Made by a program: the position numbers and the translations under genes. Below are positions 20,201-33,324 of a DNA stretch of 64,000 nucleotides, one piece after another; the stretch's first letter is position 1, and each line of letters starts with the position of its first letter. The notes below the pieces were generated by a model. It worked only from the letters and a program-made list of their open reading frames with translations. It was not told the origin of the DNA and ran no database searches. The stretch is from Taiwanofungus camphoratus (Eukaryota; Basidiomycota; Agaricomycetes; Polyporales; Taiwanofungaceae), in contig CP021223.1 in assembly GCA_003999685.1 (NCBI GenBank), forward strand, positions 2,881,325-2,945,324, read 5' to 3'.

Positions 20201-23200
20201 TGAACCAGTCAGGCGAGATGGACCACCTTGTCTTCAGTGCGCTAGTGACGGTACTTGGCATTGTGCAGGATCGTCGGTTTAGCAACTTCCAACCTGTTTT
20301 AGATGTGTACATCGACAAGCACTTCAATTGTGCATCAGCTTCTTCACACATTATCCATTCAATGAATCGTCTTCTGCAGAACCCGACTGCTAATGAAACA
20401 GCCTCGTCATTGCGCGCTGCCCTCAAAGTCTGGCATTACATTTGTAAATTTGTAGTCAGAGCTCGGGAACTGCAGAAGGCGAAGGAGTTTGGTATAGGTG
20501 GTGGGGTTACAGCAGATCACCTTGAATCAGCGTTTAAGCGGGAATTGAAGGCGCATTTGGCTGAAGTCAATCGGATGATGTCGACCACGTCTCCACCAGC
20601 CATCATCGGCACTCAGACAATCGCTTTGCAACATTTTACGTCTATCTTACCCGAACTTGGCAGGGTTTTCAGCATCGTCGAAATTGTCACCATTGCCACC
20701 GCATTTGCAAATGCGGTTGCATCTGGAAAGGGCAAGATTACCATATGGAAGCTTATTATGTATTTGCAGCTTGTCAAGGGATTTCTGTTTGACAATCCTC
20801 AGTCCCGTTCGTTACTGGTGGAGTCTGTCGTAATCTGGGTCAAGCCACTTTTCGGTCGCTTTGACGAGTATGTGCAAACGCAGCCGGGTGATTCGGACGC
20901 TGTCCGTGAAACTGCTCGTGCCGGCTGGTTGGAGAGCATCAGATTGTCTGTGACAGTTATCGCTGTCATGTTGGACAAGCTTTTGCAGAACCTAGTAGAT
21001 CCTGCGGTGGTAGCTGATCGCAAGCTTCTCAGACAAGAACAGGATAACGTCGAGTACCTGTTGTCGCTGTTTCCCAGGTATATAAGAGGTTGTTCCACGT
21101 CGATCTCCATCTGACATGTCATTTTACCAGACTACTTGACTCATACTTGGAGTTCCAGCACCCGGCGTCTCAGAGAGCTATTGAACGCAGTCGATCCTCG
21201 ACACCGATTTCGAGCGCTTATCCTGTCACATTTCCCGAGTCTTATCCATTCTCATTAGCTGCACAGCTACCAAAGAACACCTTCACCGTGTCTGGCTCAT
21301 TCGATGTCAAAGCGGACTTTAGCCCAGGTTTGGGTGAGACTGCTATCGTGATTTTGGTCCTGATACTAGCAGCCCCAAAGAAGCACCTTTTGGGTTTCTT
21401 TGAGTCCATTGTAGAGATTGAAGGTAGAGACACTCTTGCAGGCCTTCTCCTACAAACGTTCAAGGTTGCTGCATCCATCCTAAATAATGATGCCTTTCCT
21501 GGCAACTGGCTCAATGTGAATATTCTAGCTCACAAAGAGTTGATCAAGATGATGGATCCGATCGCAACGCTTCTCGAACGCGAGTTCATTCCCCACCAGC
21601 AATCAACTTGGAAGCTTGATCCCACCTTGTGGAGGGAAGGCTTCCGAGTTCTGCTGAAGTTATTGTCTTCTGAACAGCTGGTGATAGAAGAGTTCAGTCC
21701 TCAGGTAAGTCGTACAGTGTTCTTTCTTGGCACCTTGGTATTAACAGTATTCTCAAGAAACGTCGCGCGGTCTGGCGTCTGGGCGGTGACATTCGAGGCG
21801 AAGGTGCTGCTATTCTACTCCGATTGTGGGATGCTCTAGGGTGGTCCGAGGATGAGCTTTTGAATGGCGAGTCAATGCGAATGTATGGGGTAAGTCTTCA
21901 CTGAGATCCTCTTCATTCCACGCACTGATGGCGGCGGCGCAGAACTACCAGGCTGCCTTGACCCCTCTCGTTGGTCATGTCGTTAATCTCTGTCTGAGTC
22001 ACCACGATCAGTTACGCAACAATGCAGTTCGCATTCTCTATTGTATGATCATCTCGGAGTACCAAGCCTCCGGGAATTTCGATCGCATTGAGAATGAGCT
22101 GATCAGCAAGCTGGACACCCTTTTTATGTCTGATTGTAAGGGGGACGATATTTCTCGTGCATTCTTCATTGAATATCTTCGTCATCTTTTCGAGTCGTCG
22201 GACGTTGATGAACAACTGCGCAGCCGGGTTGCCATCTTCCTCAGCGAAGTTGACAATTTCCTCGAACTGCTTCTTAGCGTACGTGCACTGCCTGAAGGTG
22301 ACGAATTTTCGGACGACCGCGTGATTGCAACTGTACGTCTTTGATATTTTTTCGTTTGCAAATTTCTGATCATTTGCGGCACCTAGCTTCGTCTGATGAA
22401 CTTTATACGTCGGATTGGTCGGGACGAGATATATATCAAATACGTTCATCAACTTGTCAACGTAGGGTTATCGCAACAGAATTGCGCGCGAGGATGCTGA
22501 ATGAAGTTCTAGATGCACATTCAATCGCAAAATTGGGTCGAAGCCGCTCTGACGCTCAAGTTGCATGCAGACCTTCATGAATGGGACCTCCATACATTTA
22601 CCCCACCGATGGAAGAGTTAGGTCTCCCTCAGCAATCTCAATTCCACCGCAAAGAGACGCTCTGTCTCCTCATTCTGGATTATCTTGGTATGGCAAGCAG
22701 TTGTATCGCTATGTATGTCGATTATTCACGACTTGACCCTTTCTCAGGGAAAGGCAAAGCATGGGAGACTGCAGTGGAGATCTGCAAGGATCTGGCGCTA
22801 CAACATCGAGAAGTTACCTTCAATTAGTACGTAGTTCGCTGCGGAGTTCATTTTTCCATAACTGAATATCCTCGGTGCAGTACGCGCCTTGGGGAGATCT
22901 TACGTCATGAAGCTTCCCTGTTAGAGCATATCATTACTGATCAACGCTATTATTCGGACTACTTCAGAGTAGCATTCTTTGGCAATTTCCCAGTTGCTAT
23001 CCGAAATAAACAGTTCATAGTGTGTCCAGTTATTTTGTTCATCACACAGATAGTTATATTGATCTCTATCACAGTATCGAGGATACGAATGGGAGAAGTT
23101 TGGTGCCTTCTGCGAACGCATGCTCAATAAACATCCAGGCGTACAACTCCTTAAAACCACGGGAGATATTCCTGTCGACATTCGATTTGGAAATGACCAG

Positions 23201-24488
23201 TATATCCAATGTACCGCCGTGACTCCTGAGCCTGATCGGGATTCCCTTATCTTCACGAACCCTGATGTTCCTCCTCAAATCCGCACATATTACGAGCACA
23301 GGTATAATCTATCAACCTCCATCCTCTGTATCATCTATGTTGACAATTATGTGCTTTTAGTGCTATAAATACATTCAGTTACTCTCGACCAGTAACGAAG
23401 GTTGGACACGACGGTTTGGAAGAAGTTTGGATAGAAAAAACATACCTCGTGACGGAGGAAACTTTTCCGACTGTCCTTCGCCGTTCCGAAGTGATAGATG
23501 TGCAGGTCCTCGACATTTCCCCAGTCCAGACAGCAATCCAAGAAGTTCAGCAAAAGACACGGGAATTGGCAGGCCTCAACCTCAAGTTCTCCGCCCTGGC
23601 AAAAACCTCACAATCCGTCCCCACGAATGCACTCGCCATGAATCTGAATAGCGCGGTAGACCCTCCTCTCAATAGCGGTATCGAAGCGTTCAAGCAGGCT
23701 TATCTCACCGAAGACTACCTCCTCAGATATCCTGAGCGAGCTGAGGAAGTCGACAAGCTGAGAAAAGCTATTGATGAGCAGGTCAGTATGCCATTCACTT
23801 CGTTTTGGCTAGTGTTGAAATGTGTTTGCCACTAGGTTCGTATAATCGATAGTTGTCTACGACTGCATGGACAATTGTGTCCTCCGGAAATGAAGGCATT
23901 CCATACAACTCTTGAGAAACTCTTCCGCAAGAATTTCCAAGAGGAGATCCAACGTTTGGCAGTAGACTCTGTACATGAGCCACGCTCATTCGACTCGGTC
24001 TCATCACCAACCCGACGAGCTGCGCAACTACAACTTCCACCTCAAATGTAGGGCAGGTCCCGCCTTTTGAAGCATTCGCTCTGACTTTTTTGCTTTTTAG
24101 ACGTCCATCCATCGAAGTAGTCACCGTGCAGGGTGGACTCGCTATTAGCTCATCGCTCTCTTCACTGGTGCCTCATTCTCATAAAGAGAATGGACAGCTG
24201 AATCTTGCGCTACCGACTGCCAAGCAAACTCCACTACAAAGGCATCTGGCGCATCTAGCTAGGCATGGCTTCAACGGTGTTTCATCAGGACCAGGAGATA
24301 TAGGCGGAAGGGATAGTGTATCGGAGGAATCTCCACGAGATTCGCTCATTAATGTCGGCAACGGAGCGACATTAGCAACATTATCGGGAGCAGCATCGAT
24401 GACGACTTCGACCATGGGCAGTATAGGATCGATCAGAGGGCGATTTTCGAGGTTTGGGAGTTTAAGTTTCGGGCGCCGGGATGGCTGA
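17225..24488 (+). CDS. DOCK-family Rho/Rac guanine nucleotide exchange factor
   Basis: Fifteen exons (17225-17508, 17563-17593, 17636-19224, 19272-21077, 21131-21704, 21758-21889, 21943-22332, 22387-22461, 22513-22687, 22748-22826, 22881-23019, 23075-23301, 23379-23781, 23836-24047, 24101-24488) keep frame throughout and give 2167 residues. In order they encode an N-terminal SH3-like segment (LEVGDNVYAFEKY, GVWYRGYVV), the DOCK N-terminal region, a DHR-1/C2 membrane-binding domain (LYIKLWSGDFSPSQ, then QQWHLFFMFRHRS), helical repeats and the C-terminal DHR-2 exchange domain (LTLKLHADLHEWDL, YYSDYFRVAFFGNFP, YEWEKFGAFCERM). DOCK proteins activate Rac/Cdc42-type GTPases with ELMO partners to drive actin and polarity. 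The tail is Ser-rich and low complexity. The first in-frame ATG is at 17225. Confidence 0.93.
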
Positions 24489-25072
24489 TGCAGGCAGTTA
24501 TTTTATTCCTACCTTCTATCTCTACTAATCTCTGGATATATCACTTTGCTTTCGATCTGTTTGGATGTTCTGGAGGGCTGATTGTATGAGATGCACTTCA
24601 TAATTGTTGTACAGTGTAACTACTTCTAATGCATTGTTTTCTGACGGGAATGTCAAGATATACACCAGCGGGTGCAATGTCTCATAGTGTCCATATCTCC
24701 AATGGTTTCTGACTAGCCTCCATAGATGGCTGGATCATCACAATGCCAGTGAATGTCTTCGAATTCATAAAATAGGGATATTGGACGTGAAGGAGAGACC
24801 TTGTCATCAACAATTCGCGCGTGTATGCAAGTCTATATTGGCGTGATTAACAATAGCTATACAATGTTACGGCAGCGAGGCCTCAGGCAAAGGAGGTAAA
24901 CCCGCCTGAAGGTATTATTTGGTTAGGGAGCACAGATGACCAGCACGACGCCGCATTGAATAGACAATGTAAACTAGAATAACTGATGAAAGTAAGGCTA
25001 CACGTTGCAAAGACGACTAGTGAGACTTGATGCTATATGTTGAACAAAGGATAAGTGCTCTTGGCATGTCGA
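24489..25072. other. Convergent intergenic region, DOCK gene and Medusa gene
   Basis: Both neighbours end here, so it holds two 3' untranslated regions. Nothing else is recognised. Confidence 0.5.
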
Positions 25073-27057
25073 TTACATATATTTATACTGATCAGAGTAG
25101 TGAGATGAAGCTTGTTTGTGTTCGCGCAGTGTCTGAAATTCGATAGAATCGAAGGTCGCGATGTCACCGTCCAGCCCATATGTCCCTTGCGAGCCGTAAG
25201 AGTTATGACCAAGCAAATGGTCTTCTGAGGGGACGATGGATTGATGCATTCCATCCTGGGGGTCATAAAGGACATCATGAGAGGCGGAAGGAGTAGCAAG
25301 TATACAGGGAGAAACCGTCGCTGAGGAACGAGCATACGAGTCCCCTGTATCACGGTAGCTCAGGAAAGACATGGGGTGCGCTTGATGAGGAGAGGTCATG
25401 GGGTAGCTTGTTACAGAGGTGTTGCCATATGCATCCCCAGGATAGCCAGTAGAGTACGCATATGCACTGGTACTGAGAGACTCCGTTGGGGCACGTCCTG
25501 CTGGAGTATGAGCATATGGAAAAATATCTGGAGTGGACCCAGATGCCAACGAAGATGGACGAGGTGAAACGTCTTGTGCGGGGGCTGATGACAGACGGAC
25601 GGCAGGGTGGTCTAGAACTGGTGAGGAGAGCGACTATTGCGCTTGTCAGCCGTGAGGACCTAACAGATAATGTAATCATAATGCTCACATATCTCGAGAC
25701 AATCTTGTCGAGCGCCTGGGGAAGAATATTCCAATCGAAAACCTTCAGGTCCTTCTCAATATTTCGTGGCTTCGGTGGGGGAAAATTCATAATCTTGAGG
25801 AAGAAGTCATTGGAGTCGAGCCTACTTTTCGAGACGGTTTTCGGTCGGAAGCCCTCTAAATTGCGACGGATGCGGTTTTTCTCCTCAATGTCAAACTCTA
25901 GACCGACGAGACGCTCCAAGAGATAGATGATGTCGACGGACGTCACGTAGCAGCTATCCGTATCCGCGCGGTAGATGCACGATACCGCAGTGTCGCCATC
26001 GACATATTCATGCTGCTTGATGCGCTCGCAGGATACCTTGAGCGTGAACCCGTCTTGCACGCGTGTAAAGCGAACCAGGCGGCGGCCGACGCTCAGTTCC
26101 TCTTCGTCCCAGTCTTTGCACATGCTCTCGAGCGGTGTCACGAGTTCAAGCAACGCGCGGGGCGAGTCATAAATATCATCGCCGGATCCGGCCCGTACCG
26201 ACCGTATAAAGGATGGTCTCTTGGCTGATCGAGCAGGTTTGGCACACTGGCCTTCACGGGAACGTGTGCTTGGGGTACGAGTGCCGAGAGTCTGATTTGG
26301 GATGAAATGATGCGCAGCTCTCTCATGGACTGAGTCGTTGAGGCTGTGCGCTCGACGCACCAGAGGGACGCTAAGTCCAGGTGGATCAGCGGAGGTTTCA
26401 TGGTCAAATACGGCGTGGGTATTAGCTATAAGATTCCGTGAGACAGATTTTCCAAGTGACAAACAAGAAAACTAACTAGGGTGCAGGTACGTGAATCTGC
26501 CAAATGTCACGGAGTCCAGGATCTCATTCTGGCTGTTCAAGGCCTGAACAGCGAGAGCGACGGTCGCCGCGCCAGATTCCCTGGGTTCGAGGGGAACGGT
26601 CGCCTGCAGCTCCCAAGTGCCATACCTTCTGTCAGAGAGCTGGTGGACCCCTGTCGTCAACGCCTTATGTCCCAGGACGAGCCGTAAGAATATTGTTTCG
26701 TTCGCCTTGAGGGTGAAGTTGAGGGAGACGGCGATATTAGTACCTGGAGGTCCCTCAGACGGATGATACCCGAACACTCGGAACATGCCGCGAGGAGAAA
26801 CTGCGCAATTCGAAATTTGAGAGGCGACATCCATATTCGGGCGATGCAGGGCTGCTCCAAAAACCTATGGTCAAACGAGAAGACTTCTAGCGAGAAGTCC
26901 CTATGGACTCACGTCTTTGAGGTGTAGAATTGGGAGAGTACCGGACGTTAGATCGCATTATCATCGGAGTGTCGGGGTTGCGGAAATACGAGCAAGAAGC
27001 GAGCAGAGACCTGTCCTCGAGTTGTTCCGGCGCAAAGGGGCGAGAGCAGCATGCCAT
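25073..27057 (-). CDS. Medusa-family developmental transcription regulator (DUF7082)
   Basis: Four exons (27057-26913, 26851-26477, 26425-25689, 25633-25073) yield 605 residues. The first conserved block has the Ig-like pattern FRVFGYHPSEGPPGT and ends FGRFTYLHP. The second, larger block shows GRRLVRFTRVQDG, CYVTSVDIIYLLERLVG, NRIRRNLEGFRPKTVSK and KPRNIEKDLKVFDW, all hallmarks of the fungal Medusa family (Aspergillus MedA and relatives), nuclear regulators of sporulation, adhesion and development. The C-terminal exon is a low-complexity Ser/Tyr/Pro-rich tail, possibly an activation region. The start at 27057 is chosen because that frame splices into the conserved domain; the ATG at 26834 inside exon 2 is an alternative. 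It is convergent with the DOCK gene. Confidence 0.88.
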
Positions 27058-29922
27058 AATTCACCTTCAGAAATGAGATGAATGTGTCAATCTCGCGTAT
27101 AAGAAAGGTATATTGATGCTGCAGTGGAAAGAGCTGTGCGCGATGTATACGAACAAGGATATAAGGTGAAGACCGTGATGTTGGAATCAATGGCTACGAA
27201 CGAGAGGCTGGAGAGCGGCTAACTTGGAGATCGGAGTCGAGCGGTGGCGGTAAAAGGATCTAGGCCGCAAGAGGCGAACAATTGGTGGGAGCACAGCTTT
27301 AACAGGGATCAACGGGAGGGCAAGACAACAAAAGCAAAAGCGGCGCGAGCGTATTATAGTTGCCTAGATGCGCGTCGCCGGCGGCTGCCTGCTCAGGGCT
27401 AGAGGTAGGAATTAACCATCGCGGGCATCCCCGGTCGTTTTTAAAACATATCGGGTATCGAGGTAAACTGGGTTCGTTCAATGCAGTGCAGTAGCCGTAA
27501 TAAATATTACAAACTGACCTCAACCCCATGAGCGCGGTGCTGATTGGACGGAATCACCGGACAATGCCAGTACCGAAGAGGCAACTATTGGCGACATCAA
27601 CGCATCCATTCGCGCAGCACATTGTGGTCTCTCTCGGTCGGCAAACTAGACAGAGACCACGCGTGCAGTACATATAAGTATTGGGAGGCATGTACTAGCA
27701 GCAGGCGGTGGACGCCCCGCCTTGTAGGCTGTGAGCGAACGATAGCCTCGTGTTGATCTGAACATTGCGGATAGGAGAAGGAGGAGATCCGCCATCAAAC
27801 GCGCACGTGGATCGCCCGAGGCACACTGCACAGCCATCGCGTGACTCTCGCGTGGCAATATCTTGGCGCAGATCACTTCTTTCCCCTGCAGATCACTTCT
27901 TCCTATAGACGGTCCTCCCGCCCTCATCTATGGAAATACATATGCTGCTCCTGAAAGCCGTGTCGTTCCGGCAGGCTTCATGGAGTTGACCGCTACGTAC
28001 CCGCGCCTCGAGTCGGGTTCACTCTTGGCCGTCAATGCGGGAAAGCAGGAGCCGGTTCGAACACGTTTCAGCTCTCCTCCCACACAAGGGGCAACCAGGA
28101 ACAACCGTGCTGCAGAATGCAAAATACCGTCTGGATGTCGAGTTCCAAAGTTTCACACCCGCCCCGGACCTCTCAAGGAACACGAATGTCGCTCAGCCAC
28201 GGGCGGGAAGACGAAGACACCATCCTGGTTCAATGCGATACCACAAAGCTCTCGATAATGGGTAGAGAGGCCTCCCGTGGATCATGACGATCGCTATGTC
28301 GGTACCAAAGCATACGTGGTGCACCGTATGCGCAGAGAACGATGGATTAGGGAGCAATATAATGAGCCTCGTCCATCACTGTAAGATCGCCCTACTTCGT
28401 GTCGTTCAACGCTAGTATCGAGTCCGAAACGGTCTACGTAAAGTCGCTGGAGAGAGCAATGACAGCCAATGACGGATATCCATCACAATAGTCAGTGCTC
28501 GTGTTAATTTTCATATTAACACAGGTATCGATACTATGAAAAGTTTTAACAACGTCGACCAAGGAACGTCGTCACGCGCCTGACTTTATGCCACATCCGT
28601 TCAGACTCGACAGTGGACTGCGGCAAGACGTAACATCACAAGAAAACGCGCTGGAATTCGGCGAGCAGGTAAATTCGCCACGTATTGCAGGTATAGTGAA
28701 AATGGGAACTCGTGAGGCTGCACGAGGAGGACCGGAGTCCAGGTAAGAACGCGGAGCCTAAGCTTCGATGTGTTGAGCAGTCTATCCGAAGGACAAGTCA
28801 GGATTTTGCAGAGGTCTTGTCGGCAACGAAGGACCGGAAGTTGAAGCTTGCAAGACGAGGTAGAGGCCACGAGAGTGCCCAGGACTCGGTCGTACTGCTA
28901 GTAGTGATACGGGTACGGGTCCCAGATGACGATTTATACTGGCATGTGACACCGTCAATCTGTGCATGAAGATAGGCCTCATAGTCAATCGTGCTCCGTA
29001 CGGACTGTGGATGGGGATGATCCTCAAAGCTCGTTGTCAGAAGGTGCCACTCGGCAGTCACACAAGAAAAGGGATATCCACTAGACAATGAGCTCGTTGA
29101 CATCAAGAGGAACTAGTGGGTCAATATCAGTTTCCAACCGCACTCGATAGCCTAGAAGGTGCACGAGCATCATACCAGGATACGGAACCCTGGAAAGCCA
29201 TTTAGCTAAGGGCGCCGTACGTAAGCAACTCGTGAAAGTCTGTCTCCTTCAAAATCCGATTATGCTGGCTGAGATTAGGACTCACCTGAGCGAGGCTTGG
29301 TTCTAGACGACCGGTCTAATCTCGGCTCAGTGGTCATAGTCTACTTACCGATGACCTTCATACTGTCAGCCATCAATGTAAGTGCACCTCCATGCCGTCG
29401 CGGCGGAAGGAGCAAAATCCAAGTGGGTCACGGACATTGACTACTTACTGAAACCTCCGACACATCGAAGGTCCTATTCGCCTTGGCAATCATCAGCTAC
29501 TCTGGTGTCTCGGATGGCGCATTTTGCCCTTATTTTCCATCGTCAAGTACAGAAAGTAGGTATCCAGGATAGCGGACAAAATTCTCCTGTCTCGTTGCAG
29601 ATACCAATAGTATATTGTTGTGCGCAGACGACAACCGTCATGACGATATATGATGAGGCTATCATCATCCTCAACAAAACCAATTTTACCTTTCGAGTAG
29701 CGTATTGAGTAATCGATGCCGGGAAAATAAATTCGTAATCTGCACTCTGTAAAAGCCATCACTTACGTTGGAATACTTCTTGACTGTGTCGATACGTTTT
29801 CGTTTGTATGTCTCATTGGTCTATCGAAGCAAGGAAGGAGTTGAGACATCGCGGAAGCCTGAGGATGCAGAATACCTTCCATAAAAGGTTCTCGATGTTG
29901 GACCGCGCCTGTCACACTCGCG
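27058..29922. other. Intergenic region between Medusa and Med27 genes
   Basis: A divergent 2.9-kb interval. Frames up to 131 codons occur (27863-28258) but none resembles a protein family. A short direct repeat (TGCAGATCACTTCTT) occurs twice near 27880-27905. The length suits a large upstream regulatory region of a developmental regulator, but no specific element can be called. Confidence 0.4.
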
Positions 29923-31037
29923 ATGTCACGCTCTCTTACCCCGAGTCTCATGGCTGCCGTAGATGCAGGACATGGTTCACCAGAGCAGCTTGCTCTTCAG
30001 GCCAAGCTGAAGACTTTGGCTGACCTCAACAATCGTCTGCAGAAGTTGCGCGAGCTTCCCGTTCATCTGACACGTCTGCCCACCCCCGGCGTCTCTTCCA
30101 GTTTGCATTCAGCGACGCCGTCCAGTTGGCTGCGCAATGAGTTGAAGGAGTTGAAGGAAGTTGCGGAAACACTGCGGTCAAAGAAGGTTCAGGAGGCGCT
30201 CATTTACGCGCGAGATAGCGAACAGAAGGACAAGACCGGGCTGAGATCAAACAGGCCCCCAGAGAGTCGCAAACGGAGGTGTGTACCGAAAGCTTTTTAG
30301 TAGTAGCATACTCGCTGAGCAAGGTGCTATAGGCGGCCTCCGTCTCCGGAATTTCCCCAGCCGTATCGCGCATTTCAATCGAAGACCGCATCCTTGTTTC
30401 CCTCGCTGGATGATGGGCTGCCTCCAATACGCCTGGAAGGTCTACCCCTTTTCATCAGAGAATACAACAAACTACGACAAAATATCAATCTGCATGTTTG
30501 GACTCCTGCTAGGGAACATACCCTTACCTTACCCATAGTTCTCCGATTCATTATTCGCGACGTGGTCACTGTATTCTTGACTTTGAGCCACGGCATCGAT
30601 GACCTGACTCTGGTTGTGGAAAATGCGACTGCGTTCGGCCCACGAGAGCAGGTGTGCTGCAGATTGTGTCAGAACATCACGTACAGTTGCTGACTATCTG
30701 CTCTAGAAGCCATCTCATTCTCAATCTGATTATACCGTATTTCAAAAACTTTCTCAGCAAATCGCTAAAATGATACAGTCACAACCGCAAATCGGCCTGC
30801 GCAATGTTCTTGTTGGCAGCCTCGCCCTGTATCTTGTGCCCGTGCTGACATATTTCCTCTGATTAGGACCTCCTATCGTCGTATGAAAATTTATTCGTGC
30901 AGCGGTGCACGTCTTGCGAGAGAGTCCTATCCGCTGAAGGACATGTACCTCCTGTCGCTCGAGTGTGGATTGAACATGGCGCCGACGCGGGCGGTGCAAG
31001 ATGGGAATCTCGACATGCTACTTGTCTGCTGCGGTAA
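29923..31037 (+). CDS. MED27: Mediator complex subunit 27
   Basis: Four exons (29923-30278, 30333-30651, 30707-30811, 30867-31037) give 316 residues. The N-terminus is helical (AKLKTLADLNNRLQKLREL) and a central fold contains LEGLPLFIREYNK and LHVWTPAREH. The C-terminal Med27 signature includes a zinc-binding CX2C pair (NLFVQRCTSCERVLS, then PPVARVW). Med27 belongs to the tail of the Mediator coactivator that links transcription factors to RNA polymerase II in the nucleus. The predicted introns are 54-55 nt with consistent phases. The assignment rests mainly on the C-terminal block. Confidence 0.82.
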
Positions 31038-32157
31038 TATGCATGAATGTGCATGAACATCGGGGCGGTTTACGAGACCCTAGCCTAGGCGGCAGTGCCA
31101 CATCGTTGGGATCGGACATTAGGATTCATTGTGGACCTCATATACACGTCTCAGTGAGGGGACGGGTGAGTACCGTCCACTTCACCGGACATATTACACG
31201 ATGAGATAGTTTATCTTACCTACATGCCTGTCGGCAGTATACGCAGATCCTTGTAATCGGATCTTTGATGGCGTAGTAGTATCCATACGGTGCAAACCGT
31301 AGGATGGGCTGAGGATCCGTTTTGCTGCACTAGCTACGACATTACATTGCCTACCTATTTGTTGCAGTACAAATATCGAATACTCCTGTTTCGAACGGTC
31401 TTCATTCTCTCGGCGATTTGCTGATTCGAAGCAGCAACTGCAGGCCTTGCATGATGCAGCTGCCACACACGTGCGCACCCGCTTTCGCAATGTTGCCCGG
31501 AATCCGTGATGTGGAATCTCTTATCTATTCCAGGAGGTCTGAAATGCTTGTCAGGGGATCCATAATGGTCCAGAGATTTCGACACATTTGTGAAGTTGTT
31601 CACATCAGTATTCATGCAGCCATAACATCCGTGCCTAATGGATAAGGCTCATCTGAGGCACCTTAGTAATTAATCGCGCCTTGGCCATGAAGTTGTTGAC
31701 CTGAGAAGTTAGAATACACGGCATACGAGTATACAATATGTTCGCTTCCGAGGTGTGCCGATACACTCGCTAGGTCCGTGGACATCCTAGTCCCAGGTCT
31801 TGTGCCAGACTTAAATCAAAATTTGAAAGATGATGCGCGGTTGCACATTCACATGGTGGCTTAGACTGTGCATCTGCATGCCTCAGTCCAAACTACAGCC
31901 CTCAGCAGGCTTCAAGCTCAAGAGGATTCGGAGAAAGTCAGACGTTGAATAGACCAACCGGATCGGAACAAGAGACTAGCTACCCTGTTTCCACCTCGTT
32001 TCCACCATACGTACCCGACCTCCGAGTAACGGGGGCACATACATCAGATCTGCCTGTAATTACAACTTTGGCTGCGTCAGGCGTGATCGAAGCGAAATTA
32101 GCGGGACCTGCGGACTTCATTATTGATGCCAAAGCATTCCTCAAAATCGGAGGGGTA
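31038..32157. other. Convergent intergenic region
   Basis: Lies between the 3' ends of the Med27 gene and the unrecognised minus-strand gene. Only short unsupported frames are present. Confidence 0.4.
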
Positions 32158-33020
32158 TCAAGATAGATCGCTAACCAAGTCCGCCTGCTTCCACTTTATC
32201 CGAGAATCGCGTGACAGCCTCTGCCATAGCAATGAGCATCCAGAGCGGAAAAGTACGTAACGAGAACAGCTCACCAAGTCCATACACCGACACCGACCAA
32301 GCCAGCCCATCCTGGGGTACCTGCTTCCGTAAGGCAGTGACCAACCAGGAAACACGCGTAGAACCCCATGCTTTCGCCCAGAGGCTCGACATTGAAGGCG
32401 TATAGATCATCAAAGCGCGAGAGTAGCGTTACCAGCGCAGCGACGCTAGGTATAGAAGGTGGCGCACGGACCGAAAGGGGGAGATGCGTAGAGGTCGAAA
32501 GTCGAACGGGAACGATCTTGCGGCAGCAGGATTAATTTCGGGCAGTCTTGCATTGACAGGGGGGGAAGCGAGAACCTTGCCATCCTACCTTGGTTTCTTG
32601 GCTTAGCCAAAATTGAAGTCCCAGCGCCTTGATCACCGCTTTTTCGTTTCCCTTGTTGAAGTTCCCTTCCCCGAGCCAGAATGCAATATCGCCGTACTCG
32701 TCACTTTCGCTTGTCTGGCCTGCGAGAATACTGCCGCAAGCGGTTGAACTGGCAGCATCATTGGCTCCGAGAGTCAGCGCTGAGAGAAATTCCTCTTGAG
32801 GTCGGTTGTTAGCAGGTGCATCTGGGGGTAAGAGGGCAATGACACCCCTCTCGAGTGCATCTGAGTTGCTGGGTAGCTCGGCGGAATCGAGTCGGTACAA
32901 CGTAGATAGTGTAGAGCCTATAGAGGATGCGACTATGAATTGTAGTTGTTCTGCACTTGGGATGGCTTGAAAGAGGGTCTCCCCGCTCAAGGTTTGAATG
33001 ACGGTCCGGTCCATGTCCAT
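32158..33020 (-). CDS. Conserved-looking hypothetical protein, unrecognised
   Basis: Three exons (33020-32589, 32516-32275, 32218-32158) join in frame to 244 residues. The junctions are consensus-like and the middle exon reads as ordinary protein (SRFDDLYAFNVEPLGESMGF). The C-terminal part holds a hydrophobic stretch that could be one or two membrane segments (FYACFLVGHC, GLVGVGVWTW). A block GDIAFWLGEGNFNKG lies near the end of exon 1. I know no family for it. The start is uncertain because a different frame upstream (ATG at 33171) also looks protein-like and might be an alternative 5' exon. It is divergent from the LETM1 gene, 305 bp apart. Confidence 0.55.
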
Positions 33021-33324
33021 GTCCACGAAGGTCTTGAATAACGCAAAGGTCCGATACGCGCAGAAGAGACGTGAAGCCCTTATCAGTGGTTTGCTGAAAG
33101 GTCAAATGGTCGTCCGTGGATTGGTCGTGAATCGAGAAAGAGAAAGAAGAGCGTGTTTGGCTGGCGGACACGCCGACCGAACGCGTGAACGCTCCGCCGC
33201 CTTTTCCCCGACCTCAGCCTCAAGCCTTATTCTTGCCGGTGTTTCGTTTCAATCTTCTGCATACTTGCGCCCTTCTTTCACTTATAATATTTTTTGAGAC
33301 CCGTCGATCTCTGGTCTGGCTTGC
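33021..33324. promoter_or_regulatory. Divergent promoter interval, hypothetical gene and LETM1 gene
   Basis: About 300 bp separate the two start codons, so both promoters must share this segment. No TATA or named motif is asserted. Confidence 0.45.

Noticed and set aside
28020-28100. tRNA-like GGTTCGAA motif near 28055
   Set aside because: No acceptor, D or anticodon stems can be drawn around it.
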